DNA of 64,000 nt from CAINVV01 sp038323575 (lineage in GTDB: Bacteria > Bacteroidota > Bacteroidia > Bacteroidales > Prolixibacteraceae), in NCBI GenBank assembly GCA_038323575.1, contig JBBQHB010000003.1:1-64000 (forward strand). The letters are read 5' to 3'. The notes beneath the pieces are model-generated. The model searched no databases. It was not told the DNA's origin and saw only the letters and a program-made list of their open reading frames with translations. Numbering within the stretch: the first letter of the stretch is position 1; each line of letters begins with the position of its first letter. Shown piece after piece: positions 7,991 to 15,244 of the stretch. Both the position numbers and the translations under genes were made by a program.

Positions 7991-10900
7991 ATGGCATTAT
8001 TTCAGAATTCAGTCATCAGCAAGTACCTTAAAACATTGGACAAACAGGTTGTCGCTGAATCCTATGCACGATTCAAAACACATTTTCACAACCCTGTCAT
8101 ACAGGAAAATATACGCAACAGTAAAGAAGAACAATACCAAGGAGAGTTTCTGATCGATTTGTTTGTCAAGGTACTGGGATATACCAAAAATCCCACCCCC
8201 GGCTTCAATCTTACCACGGAATACAAGAATGTAAAGGACGGCAAAAAAGCAGATGGAGCGATACTCGTAGCGAGGGAGCATGCTCCCTCGTCTACAACAG
8301 TTATCGGCGTAATTGAGCTCAAAGGAACCGAAACCACCGATTTAAACAAGATCGAAAACCAGGCTTTCGCTTACAAAAATAACCAGCCCGATTGTGCGTA
8401 TGTGATTACATCCAATTTCGAAAAGCTACGTTTCTACATCGACAATGCCATTGAACACCTCGAATTCAACCTGTTTACACTCAACGAAAAAGATTTTGAA
8501 CTGCTCTACCTGTGCCTGGCGTATGAGAATATTGCCAAGGGTATTCCAAAGCGAATAAAGGAGGAATCTGTAAGCCAGGAAGGTGCTATTACCAAGAAAC
8601 TTTACAATGATTATTCTCTGTTCAAAAGGGAACTACACCAAAACCTGGTAGCGCTTAATCCACAGTTCGATGCCCTTACGCTCTTCAAAAAATCGCAAAA
8701 ATTACTGGACAGGTTTCTGTTTCTCTATTTTGCCGAGGACCGGATGCTGCTACCACCTAATTCAGTGAGGCTGATCCTGGACGACTGGCGTGATTTACAG
8801 GACCGGGATGTACACATTCCGCTCTACGACAGGTTTAGAAAGTATTTCGATTACCTCAATACCGGGTTCAAGGGAAAACGATACGATGTATTTGCGTACA
8901 ACGGCGGTTTGTTTAAATCCGATGAATTGTTGGATAACCTGAAGATTGAGGATGAGTTGCTGTTTAGACATACCTTCAAACTTTCAGATTACGATTTTGC
9001 CAGCGAGATCGATGTCAATATTCTGGGTCATATCTTCGAAAACTCGCTGAATGAGCTGGACGAAATAAAGGCCCGGCTGGAAGGCACTGCCATCGACAAA
9101 ACCAAGACCAAGAGGAAGAAAGACGGCGTGTTTTATACACCCAAATACATTACCAAGTACATTGTGGATAACACCATAGGCAAACTTTGTACGGAAAAGA
9201 AAGCTGAATTGCAGTTGATTGAGGAAGATTATACCACCGACCGCAAGCGCACGAATAAAATCAAAGGTCCGCTGTTGGATACGCTTACAGCATACCGCAA
9301 CTGGCTTCTAAAACTCACCATTTGTGACCCGGCCTGCGGTTCGGGCGCTTTTCTCAATCAGGCGCTCGATTTTCTGATCTCCGAGCACCGCTACATCGAT
9401 GAATTGCAGGCCAAACTCTTTGGCGATGCCCTGGTACTGAGTGATATCGAAAAAAGCATCCTTGAAAACAATTTGTTCGGCGTTGACCTGAATGAAGAGA
9501 GCGTCGAAATTGCCAAACTCTCTCTCTGGCTACGAACAGCCCAGCCCAACCGAAAACTGAACGACCTGAACAACAACATCAAATGCGGCAACTCATTGAT
9601 TGATGAGCCTGCGGTGGCAGGCGACAAGGCTTTTAACTGGCAGAAAGAATTTCCTCAGGTTTTCATAAAAAAGGAAAAAAGGGCATGGCACATTACCTGT
9701 GCAACTCACAACTCGAGGTATTCGCAGCGAATGTTCGAAAACTATGTGAAGTTGGGTGAACCGGTATGGTTGTCGGCCAAAGAGGAAATAATAGTAACAG
9801 AAACAATTGCCGGTATTGTCGAAAAGGATCATCTGAATATGCCTGCCTACAACATCTGCGGCGACCACATGCACCTGGTGCTGGTATGCGAAGAAGAGGT
9901 ACTACCAGCTATAGTCCAGAAGATAAAAAGCATCAGCGCCAGAGCGTGCAATATCGCGACGGGCAGAACACGAGAGCATGCTCCCGTGGCTGACGCTACC
10001 GTACAACCCGACGCGATGGGCAGAACACGGGAGCATGCACCCGTGGCGGACGCTACGGTATCCGACCTGCCGGAGGGAACGAGGGAGCATGCTCCCTTGT
10101 CAGAGTATCCTCTTCCGGAAGATGATATAGACTTCGTATCGGAAAGGGGAACTACGCAGGCGCACCTCTGGACACAAAAATACGGGCACAAAGAAATTAC
10201 AACTGAAGAACAACTACATAATACGATCAGCTATATACAAAATAACAGGGTGAAGCACGGTCTGCCCGAACTCGGGAACGAGGTAGCCTGTAACAAGGGA
10301 GCATGCTCCCTTGTCACAGCAACCGGCTTCTGCTGCTCCGTAGAACAAGCCTTCCGTCCCGAGTATAAGGGTGGGTTTGATGTGGTAATCGGAAATCCGC
10401 CGTATGGTATATTAGTTGAAAGGGAAATGCAAAAATATTATACTGACCAATTCCCTTTAACACGTTATAAAATAAATCTATATGTTCTTTTTATTGAGAG
10501 AATGATGCAGATATTTGATAAGGGAATTATCCACTTCATCATACCAAAATCATTGTTGTTTAATTCATATTTTGAGGCAATAAGAATGCATCTAATTCAA
10601 AAGACAGAATTAAATGAAATTTATACAATTACGGAGAAGGTTTTTGAGGATGCTGAAGTTGGAAGTAGTTTATTACTCCAATTTACAATTAAGCAAAATA
10701 TCAATCAAAAAAATATTGTCAGATTAGCTTCAGCTGATAAAATTCAAGATTTTGTTTCAAAAACTGGAATTATTGAAAATAAAGTACCTCAAAATTCCTT
10801 TTTGAGTATTCCTAATTGCGAAATCTCTATTATTTCAACAGATTCTCAATCTATAATAGATAAACTGAATAAGCTACAACCCATAAAAAATTACTATGCA

Positions 10901-11812
10901 TTAAAAAATGGGCTTAATCCTGGCAATATTAAACAAATACTAATTTCTAACTTAAAAGAAACCGAAAATCACAAGCCAATAATTTGGGGTCGAGATATAT
11001 CTAAATATAGTATTAATTGGTCGGGGCAGTACGTTAATTATGATGTGTTAATTGGTAATACAATTAGCCTCAATGATATTCAGTCAAAAGTTGGAATGAA
11101 TAAACAAAATAGGATAGATTTTGCTTTGAGGTCGCCTGATTTATTTGAAAAAAGGAAGATTGTTGTTAGGAAAACTGGTGATTCTTTAATTGGATGTTTA
11201 GATGAAAATAACTATTACTTCGACACTCTAGTTCATGGCATTTATAAACAGGAGAATGATTATAGTCTTGAATTTTTATTATCAATATTAAATTCGAAAC
11301 CCGCAACGAAATTCTATCTACTGTTACATGATATAAAAGATAAAGTTTTCGCTAAGATAAGTTTAGACAACCTTTCTTTATTTCCAATTCCTAATTGCAA
11401 TTCGATAGAAAAAGATTTTTTAAGTGGAAAAGCAAAATTTCAATTAACTACATCAAATAAATTAAAGGAAGTCACCCAAAAATTCCATAGAACCCTGCAA
11501 AGAAAGTTTACCCCCCTGACAAGGCAGCATGCTGCCTTGCCTTTAGAACCTGTTGACTTGCCTGCTGCCATTCCACTTATGCCTAATTGGTACCAGCTCT
11601 CCTATGCTGCATTTATCCAGGAACTGGCCAAAAAGAAAATAAAACTCTCCCTTTCAGAAGAAGCAGAATGGGAAACCTATTTTTTGCAGGAATCAGCGGT
11701 AGCAAACCAACTGAAAGAGCAGATTGATGCTACCGATGCCGCCATTGACCAAATGGTTTATCTGTTGTACGGATTGACAGAAGAGGAGATAAAAATTGTG
11801 GAAGGGAATTAG
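7991..11812 (+). CDS. Eco57I-like (type IIG) restriction-modification protein with inserted RAYT/HUH transposase domain
   Basis: A 1273-residue single-chain restriction endonuclease/adenine methyltransferase. N-terminal PD-(D/E)XK nuclease residues are D88 (ADGAI) and E109-x-K111 (VIELKGT). A helical linker follows; then methyltransferase motif I DPACGSGAF (446-454) and catalytic motif IV NPPYG (802-806). The C-terminal part is the target-recognition region. In relatives the segment FNWQKEFPQVF runs almost directly into GGFDVVIGNPPY; here about 235 residues intervene (about 559-794), resembling a REP-associated tyrosine transposase: WHITCATHNSRY start, HUH motif H626-M-H628, and SYIQNNRVKHGLPE with candidate catalytic Tyr748. 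Palindromes at 8271, 9969, 10026, 10079, 10293 and 11520 are translated in frame (for example as REHAPS). The target-recognition part is much more AT-rich than its flanks. Family call is firm; activity of the chimera is unknown. Confidence 0.85.
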   Translation: MALFQNSVISKYLKTLDKQVVAESYARFKTHFHNPVIQENIRNSKEEQYQGEFLIDLFVKVLGYTKNPTPGFNLTTEYKNVKDGKKADGAILVAREHAPSSTTVIGVIELKGTETTDLNKIENQAFAYKNNQPDCAYVITSNFEKLRFYIDNAIEHLEFNLFTLNEKDFELLYLCLAYENIAKGIPKRIKEESVSQEGAITKKLYNDYSLFKRELHQNLVALNPQFDALTLFKKSQKLLDRFLFLYFAEDRMLLPPNSVRLILDDWRDLQDRDVHIPLYDRFRKYFDYLNTGFKGKRYDVFAYNGGLFKSDELLDNLKIEDELLFRHTFKLSDYDFASEIDVNILGHIFENSLNELDEIKARLEGTAIDKTKTKRKKDGVFYTPKYITKYIVDNTIGKLCTEKKAELQLIEEDYTTDRKRTNKIKGPLLDTLTAYRNWLLKLTICDPACGSGAFLNQALDFLISEHRYIDELQAKLFGDALVLSDIEKSILENNLFGVDLNEESVEIAKLSLWLRTAQPNRKLNDLNNNIKCGNSLIDEPAVAGDKAFNWQKEFPQVFIKKEKRAWHITCATHNSRYSQRMFENYVKLGEPVWLSAKEEIIVTETIAGIVEKDHLNMPAYNICGDHMHLVLVCEEEVLPAIVQKIKSISARACNIATGRTREHAPVADATVQPDAMGRTREHAPVADATVSDLPEGTREHAPLSEYPLPEDDIDFVSERGTTQAHLWTQKYGHKEITTEEQLHNTISYIQNNRVKHGLPELGNEVACNKGACSLVTATGFCCSVEQAFRPEYKGGFDVVIGNPPYGILVEREMQKYYTDQFPLTRYKINLYVLFIERMMQIFDKGIIHFIIPKSLLFNSYFEAIRMHLIQKTELNEIYTITEKVFEDAEVGSSLLLQFTIKQNINQKNIVRLASADKIQDFVSKTGIIENKVPQNSFLSIPNCEISIISTDSQSIIDKLNKLQPIKNYYALKNGLNPGNIKQILISNLKETENHKPIIWGRDISKYSINWSGQYVNYDVLIGNTISLNDIQSKVGMNKQNRIDFALRSPDLFEKRKIVVRKTGDSLIGCLDENNYYFDTLVHGIYKQENDYSLEFLLSILNSKPATKFYLLLHDIKDKVFAKISLDNLSLFPIPNCNSIEKDFLSGKAKFQLTTSNKLKEVTQKFHRTLQRKFTPLTRQHAALPLEPVDLPAAIPLMPNWYQLSYAAFIQELAKKKIKLSLSEEAEWETYFLQESAVANQLKEQIDATDAAIDQMVYLLYGLTEEEIKIVEGN
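8271..8290. repeat. REP-like palindrome A, in the nuclease domain
   Basis: A perfect 20-bp palindrome CGAGGGAGCATGCTCCCTCG, read in frame as AREHAPS (about residues 94-100). It falls between catalytic D88 and E109-x-K111 of the nuclease, where a short beta-turn is expected, so it looks like an insertion into a loop. Confidence 0.85.
9969..9988. repeat. REP-like palindrome B
   Basis: A 20-bp palindrome CACGAGAGCATGCTCCCGTG with one arm mismatch, translated in frame. It belongs to a duplicated unit of about 57 bp shared with the next copy (10026). The outer arm pair is C-G where other copies have A-T, a compensatory change. Confidence 0.8.
10026..10045. repeat. REP-like palindrome C
   Basis: A 20-bp palindrome CACGGGAGCATGCACCCGTG with one arm mismatch. 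Its centre is 57 bp (19 codons) after that of the previous copy, and the flanking GGCAGAACAC and GACGCTAC sequences are duplicated too, so copies B and C arose by tandem duplication. Confidence 0.8.
10079..10100. repeat. REP-like palindrome D
   Basis: A 22-bp palindrome with core GAGGGAGCATGCTCCCTT and one arm mismatch that would be a G-T pair in a folded strand. Its centre is 54 bp after that of copy C, again a whole number of codons. Translated as REHAPLS. Confidence 0.8.
10293..10314. repeat. REP-like palindrome E
   Basis: A perfect 22-bp palindrome with core AAGGGAGCATGCTCCCTT, just after the putative catalytic helix of the transposase-like domain. It is read in a different frame from copies A-D (KGACSL), so the coding sequence tolerates it in more than one phase. 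Confidence 0.85.
11520..11539. repeat. REP-like palindrome F, C-terminal part of the gene
   Basis: A perfect 20-bp palindrome CAAGGCAGCATGCTGCCTTG, read as RQHAALP. Both arms differ from the other copies at the same paired position (GGC/GCC for GGG/CCC), a compensatory change that keeps the hairpin. It lies where the AT-rich target-recognition region gives way to the more GC-rich C-terminus. Confidence 0.8.
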
Positions 11813-11815
11813 AAA

Positions 11816-11837
11816 ACAAGGGAGCATGCTCCCTTGT
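11816..11837. repeat. REP-like palindrome G, after the restriction gene stop codon
   Basis: A perfect 22-bp palindrome with core AAGGGAGCATGCTCCCTT, starting 4 bp after the stop codon (11810-11812) and ending 17 bp before the pfkA stop codon on the other strand. It is identical to copy E over all 22 bp. It may act as a hairpin between the convergent genes, but no T-tract follows, so it is called a repeat rather than a terminator. Confidence 0.85.
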
Positions 11838-11854
11838 CAGGTGCTCCCCTGCTT

Positions 11855-13141
11855 CTATTCGAACCTGTCTGCCTGACCTGTTGTCGACAATACTGCCCTC
11901 CACACAAATCCGTCAGGATTCATTGACTTATGCTGGTTGGTAAGCAGCTCTACCGGCACATGAACGAACTGGTTGTGAAGGTAACCTATCACCACCCCTG
12001 TTTTGCCTGCCATCGCAGCATGGACGGCATTGCGTGCAAACAGATCGCAAAGAATCGAGTCCTCTGCATTTGCCGGACTGCTTCTTATCAGGTAACCCGG
12101 ATCGATGTAACGCATAACAAAAGGAATCTTTTCCGCCTTAAAATAGGTCTCGATTTTTTCGCGCAGAAACGGGCCAATATCTCTGACTTTTATGTTACCC
12201 GAGGCATCGTAATCAATTCTGTCCTGCTCAAGCAAATCCTGTCCGGCGCCTTCCGCCACCACGATAACCGCATGTGACCTATCGAGGATTCTCACTTTAA
12301 GCGCTTCCAGAAAACCGTTTGGCCCTTCCAGCTTAAACGGGACTTCCGGAACCAGTGTGAAGTTAACTTCCTGACTGGCAATTGTTGCGCCTGCAGCGAT
12401 AAATCCGGCGTTGCGGCCCATCAGTTTCACCAGCGAGATGCCGTTTCCCACGCAATGTGCCTCCACATGGGCACGATCAAGGACTTTGGCCGCCTCCTCC
12501 ACTGCCGTGAGGTATCCAAACGTACGTGAAACATAAGCGACATCATTGTCAATTGTCTTTGGGACGCCTACGACCGACAGCGGATAACCCCTCTTCTGCG
12601 CTTCCTGAACCAAAGCGTTACCACCGCGTTGTGTACCGTCTCCGCCGACTGTGAAAAGGATATTAATTCCAAGACGTATAAGATTGTCTACTGCCAATGC
12701 CGTGTCTACCGGACCTCGTGAGGTGTTCAGGATGGTTCCTCCTTCTTTGTGAATATCATCCACAAGCAGTGTCGTCAGCATAATAGGTTCCCTGCCGCGT
12801 GACGGATCAAGTCCCTTGTAACCCTCCTGAAAACCAAATACCTCCTTCACTCCGTAGGAATGGTGCAATTCAAGAAAAAGTGACCGGATTACATCGTTCA
12901 GTCCGGGACACAATCCGCCGCAGGTAACAATCCCTGCACGCGTCTGTTTGGGATCAAAAAAAAGCTTCTTTCGCGGACCGGTTAACTCGAAAAGCAATCC
13001 TTCATCAAAATGTTCCAGGTTGTGCCTGATGATATGTTCAGGAACCCGTAGGTTCTCACTGACAAAATGCCTTTGTGGAGAGTTGAAACGAGGCTCCCCC
13101 AATAATTTGATTTCCACGTTTGTAATAGATTTTTCTTGCAT
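11855..13141 (-). CDS. pfkA: ATP-dependent 6-phosphofructokinase
   Basis: A 428-residue phosphofructokinase that phosphorylates fructose 6-phosphate in glycolysis. Visible motifs are CGGLCPGLNDVIR (nucleotide site), GGDGTQRGG and PKTIDND with the catalytic aspartate, and LVKLMGRNAGFIA (substrate site). GGDGT, rather than the GGDDS of pyrophosphate-dependent enzymes, favours ATP as donor. The length and PKTIDND resemble the longer plant/spirochaete type rather than the 320-residue E. coli type. It is transcribed alone, convergent with the restriction gene, with repeat DNA upstream. The family is certain; donor specificity is inferred from the motif. Confidence 0.9.
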   Translation of the reverse strand: MQEKSITNVEIKLLGEPRFNSPQRHFVSENLRVPEHIIRHNLEHFDEGLLFELTGPRKKLFFDPKQTRAGIVTCGGLCPGLNDVIRSLFLELHHSYGVKEVFGFQEGYKGLDPSRGREPIMLTTLLVDDIHKEGGTILNTSRGPVDTALAVDNLIRLGINILFTVGGDGTQRGGNALVQEAQKRGYPLSVVGVPKTIDNDVAYVSRTFGYLTAVEEAAKVLDRAHVEAHCVGNGISLVKLMGRNAGFIAAGATIASQEVNFTLVPEVPFKLEGPNGFLEALKVRILDRSHAVIVVAEGAGQDLLEQDRIDYDASGNIKVRDIGPFLREKIETYFKAEKIPFVMRYIDPGYLIRSSPANAEDSILCDLFARNAVHAAMAGKTGVVIGYLHNQFVHVPVELLTNQHKSMNPDGFVWRAVLSTTGQADRFE

Positions 13142-13194
13142 TATACATTGTCTTCAGTTCACAGTCTTCAGTCCCCTAGTCCCCATGTCCCCGT

Positions 13195-13392
13195 CTCTCC
13201 GTTTCCTTTTTCTCTTCCAGTCGTCCCGTCTCCCAGTCCCCTAGTCCTCCGTTTCTCCGTTTCCCCGTTTCTCCGTTTCCCCGTTTCCTTTTTCTCTTCC
13301 AGTCGTCCCGTCTCCCAGTCCCCTAGTCCTCCGTTTCCCCGTTTCCCCGTTTCTCCGTTTCCTTTTTCTCTTCCAGACGTCCCGTCTCCCTG
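13195..13392. repeat. octamer and longer tandem repeats between pfkA and glsA
   Basis: A pyrimidine-rich tract made of an 8-bp unit (CCGTTTCT / CCGTTTCC) nested in a longer unit of about 74-82 bp. The segment CCTTTTTCTCTTCCAG ends near 13220, 13302 and 13376. The tract runs up to the glsA stop codon. The plus-strand open frame across it (13136-13396) translates to P, S, V and F only and is not a gene. Confidence 0.8.
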
Positions 13393-14460
13393 CTAGCGTA
13401 CCGGCCTGATCAGAAAAGGATTTACCCCTAATTTTTCAATTACGAATTTGATGGCAAGCTGACCCTTTACGCTGTTTCCGGCTTCATCCAGGGGCGGGGA
13501 AACCACTGCAATCCCGAATTTCCCCGGAACTATGGCAATAAGGGCGCCCCCCACTCCGCTTTTGGCAGGAATCCCGGCGTTGTAGTACCAGATGCCGGAG
13601 TCATCATACAGACCGGCTGTAGCAAGCACCGGCAGCGTATACATGACCGTCTCCGGTGAAACAACTTTCACTTTGGTCACCGGGTTAACACCACCGTTGG
13701 CAAGCGTTGCTGCCATGGTGGCAAGGTCTTTGGCTGTGACGTTGATGGCACATTGTTTGGTGTAGATATCAGTAGCCTGAACCGGGTCAAAATAGATCCT
13801 TCCATAGGCCAGCAGAAGATGTGCGATGGCCTGGTTACGGAGGTTATCGCCTGCCTCACTGATATAAACCGGCATATTCAGTGACAGGTTCCTGCCGGCA
13901 AATTCGCTCTGTTTGTTTAGAATACGCTTCCATTTGGCAGCAGAATCAACCCCTTGCACCATACTTGTTGCCGCGATTGCGCCCGGATTGACCAGTGGAT
14001 TGATCTCTTTAGCCCTGTGTTCTTCGATGGCAACGATGGAATTAAATTTCAGGCCGGTGGCATCCACCCCTATTTTGTCCTGCAAGGCCTGATGTCCGGA
14101 TTCTTCAATAACCTGAGCCATTACAAAGGCTTTGGATACACTTTGGATAGAGACCATGGAGGTATTGTCGCCTTTCAAAAAAACCTGTCCGTCTGTGGTT
14201 ACCAGCGCAATGCCAAAGATGTTGGGATCTACCATTGCAAGTTCTTTGATATAGTCGGCATTCTTCCCTTCTTTGATACCAATATACCTGGAATATGCTT
14301 CATCCAAAGCATTCCGGATATCAATATTGCTTAAACCTGAAACAGCTGTTTCCGGTGAAACAACTTGCCCGGATCCGGATTCCTGCCCGAATGACGGGGA
14401 CGAAACCATCATGGTAATGATTAAAGCATAGCATGCCGCACAAATTCCCTTACAATACAT
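13393..14460 (-). CDS. glsA: glutaminase, exported
   Basis: A 355-residue serine-dependent beta-lactamase-like glutaminase converting glutamine to glutamate and ammonia. The catalytic Ser-x-x-Lys lies in SIQSVSKAF (about residues 104-112), and NPLVNPGAIAA is the substrate-binding asparagine motif. A signal peptide (about residues 1-25, ending PSFGQ) makes it about 40 residues longer than cytoplasmic GlsA and places it in the periplasm, where it could scavenge glutamine. It lies 13 bp downstream of fabG on the same strand, so it is likely co-transcribed. No missing residues were noticed. Confidence 0.9.
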   Translation of the reverse strand: MYCKGICAACYALIITMMVSSPSFGQESGSGQVVSPETAVSGLSNIDIRNALDEAYSRYIGIKEGKNADYIKELAMVDPNIFGIALVTTDGQVFLKGDNTSMVSIQSVSKAFVMAQVIEESGHQALQDKIGVDATGLKFNSIVAIEEHRAKEINPLVNPGAIAATSMVQGVDSAAKWKRILNKQSEFAGRNLSLNMPVYISEAGDNLRNQAIAHLLLAYGRIYFDPVQATDIYTKQCAINVTAKDLATMAATLANGGVNPVTKVKVVSPETVMYTLPVLATAGLYDDSGIWYYNAGIPAKSGVGGALIAIVPGKFGIAVVSPPLDEAGNSVKGQLAIKFVIEKLGVNPFLIRPVR

Positions 14461-14473
14461 AATCTTTAGCGTT

Positions 14474-15220
14474 TTAGGTGTTCATTGCACCGCAAACGCT
14501 GATAACCTGACCGGATACGTAAGATGAAAGATCTGAAGCAAGGAAGAGCGCCACTTTGGCTACCTCTTCAGGCAGTCCGCCGCGTTTCATCGGAATGGAA
14601 GCTTCCCACTGTTTACGGGCATCTTCCGGGATCTTTGCAGTCATTTCCGTAATGATAAAACCCGGTGCAATCGCGTTAGCGCGAATACCCCTGGATCCCA
14701 GCTCTTTGGCAATCGATTTGGTGAATCCGATAATGCCTGCTTTGGAGGCAGAATAGTTGGACTGTCCGGCGTTGCCGCTTACACCAACTACCGAGCTCAT
14801 GTTGATGATAGAACCGCCTTTTTGTTTCAGCATGGTCATCTGGGCGGCTTTGGTAAAGTTAAACACCGATTTGAGATTTACGTTGATAACAGCGTCCCAT
14901 TGCTCCTGGGTCATTCTCATCAGCAAAGTATCTTTGGTGATACCAGCATTGTTCACCAAAATATCGATTCCCCCAAAATCTTTGACAATCTGGTCAACAA
15001 CCTGCATGGTATCATCATATTTGGATGCATCAGATGCATATGCCTTTGCTTTAACGCCCATTGCCAGCAGCTCTTTTTCGGTCTCTTTGGCAATATCATC
15101 GTAAAAAAGATCGGTAAAAGCAACATTACATCCTTCCTGGGCAAAAAGTACTGCAATTGATTTTCCGATACCACGGCTCCCGCCTGTGACGATGGCGGTT
15201 TTCCCTTCCAATAAACTCAT
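14474..15220 (-). CDS. fabG: 3-oxoacyl-ACP reductase FabG
   Basis: A 248-residue short-chain dehydrogenase/reductase. It has the NADP-binding TGGSRGIG loop near the N-terminus, NNAG (about 89-92), and the catalytic Ser...Tyr-x-x-x-Lys in SSVVGVSGNAGQSNYSASKAG. Length and the closing segment YVSGQVISVCGAM are typical of FabG, which reduces 3-oxoacyl-ACP in fatty acid elongation. It sits in a three-gene minus-strand cluster with the lipoprotein gene upstream (24-bp gap) and glsA downstream. Other SDR enzymes share these motifs, but overall similarity favours FabG. Confidence 0.9.
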   Translation of the reverse strand: MSLLEGKTAIVTGGSRGIGKSIAVLFAQEGCNVAFTDLFYDDIAKETEKELLAMGVKAKAYASDASKYDDTMQVVDQIVKDFGGIDILVNNAGITKDTLLMRMTQEQWDAVINVNLKSVFNFTKAAQMTMLKQKGGSIINMSSVVGVSGNAGQSNYSASKAGIIGFTKSIAKELGSRGIRANAIAPGFIITEMTAKIPEDARKQWEASIPMKRGGLPEEVAKVALFLASDLSSYVSGQVISVCGAMNT

Positions 15221-15244
15221 ATTGTTTGATTTAAGATAATGTTA

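Larger units (their letters stand above)
9662..10372 (+). mobile_element. in-frame REP-associated tyrosine transposase (Y1/IS200-like HUH) domain
   Basis: This insert inside the restriction gene encodes a near-complete RAYT-like domain. Seen in the sequence: a start-like segment (RAWHITCATHNSRYSQRM), an EKDHLNMPAYNICGDHMHLVLV block containing the HUH histidines 626 and 628, an LWTQKYGHKEITTEEQL block, and a final helix SYIQNNRVKHGLPE with a candidate nucleophile Tyr748. The two halves are separated by about 65 residues encoded by three palindrome copies. No start codon, stop codon or frame change separates it from the methyltransferase. Such domains normally nick single-stranded DNA at REP hairpins. 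Whether it is active or a relic is inference; the residues named are intact. Confidence 0.8.

Noticed and set aside
9662..10372. Intein as the explanation of the insert in the restriction gene
   Set aside because: There is no N-terminal Cys/Ser splice block and no C-terminal His-Asn followed by Cys/Ser/Thr; the motifs fit an HUH transposase instead.
8271..11837. CRISPR array or phage attachment sites formed by the repeated palindromes
   Set aside because: Spacing is irregular, copies are inside a coding sequence, there are no unique spacers of even length and no cas or integrase genes nearby.
13136..13396. Plus-strand open frame of 86 codons rich in Pro, Ser, Val and Phe
   Set aside because: It is the translation of the octamer repeat tract between pfkA and glsA and overlaps the start of pfkA.
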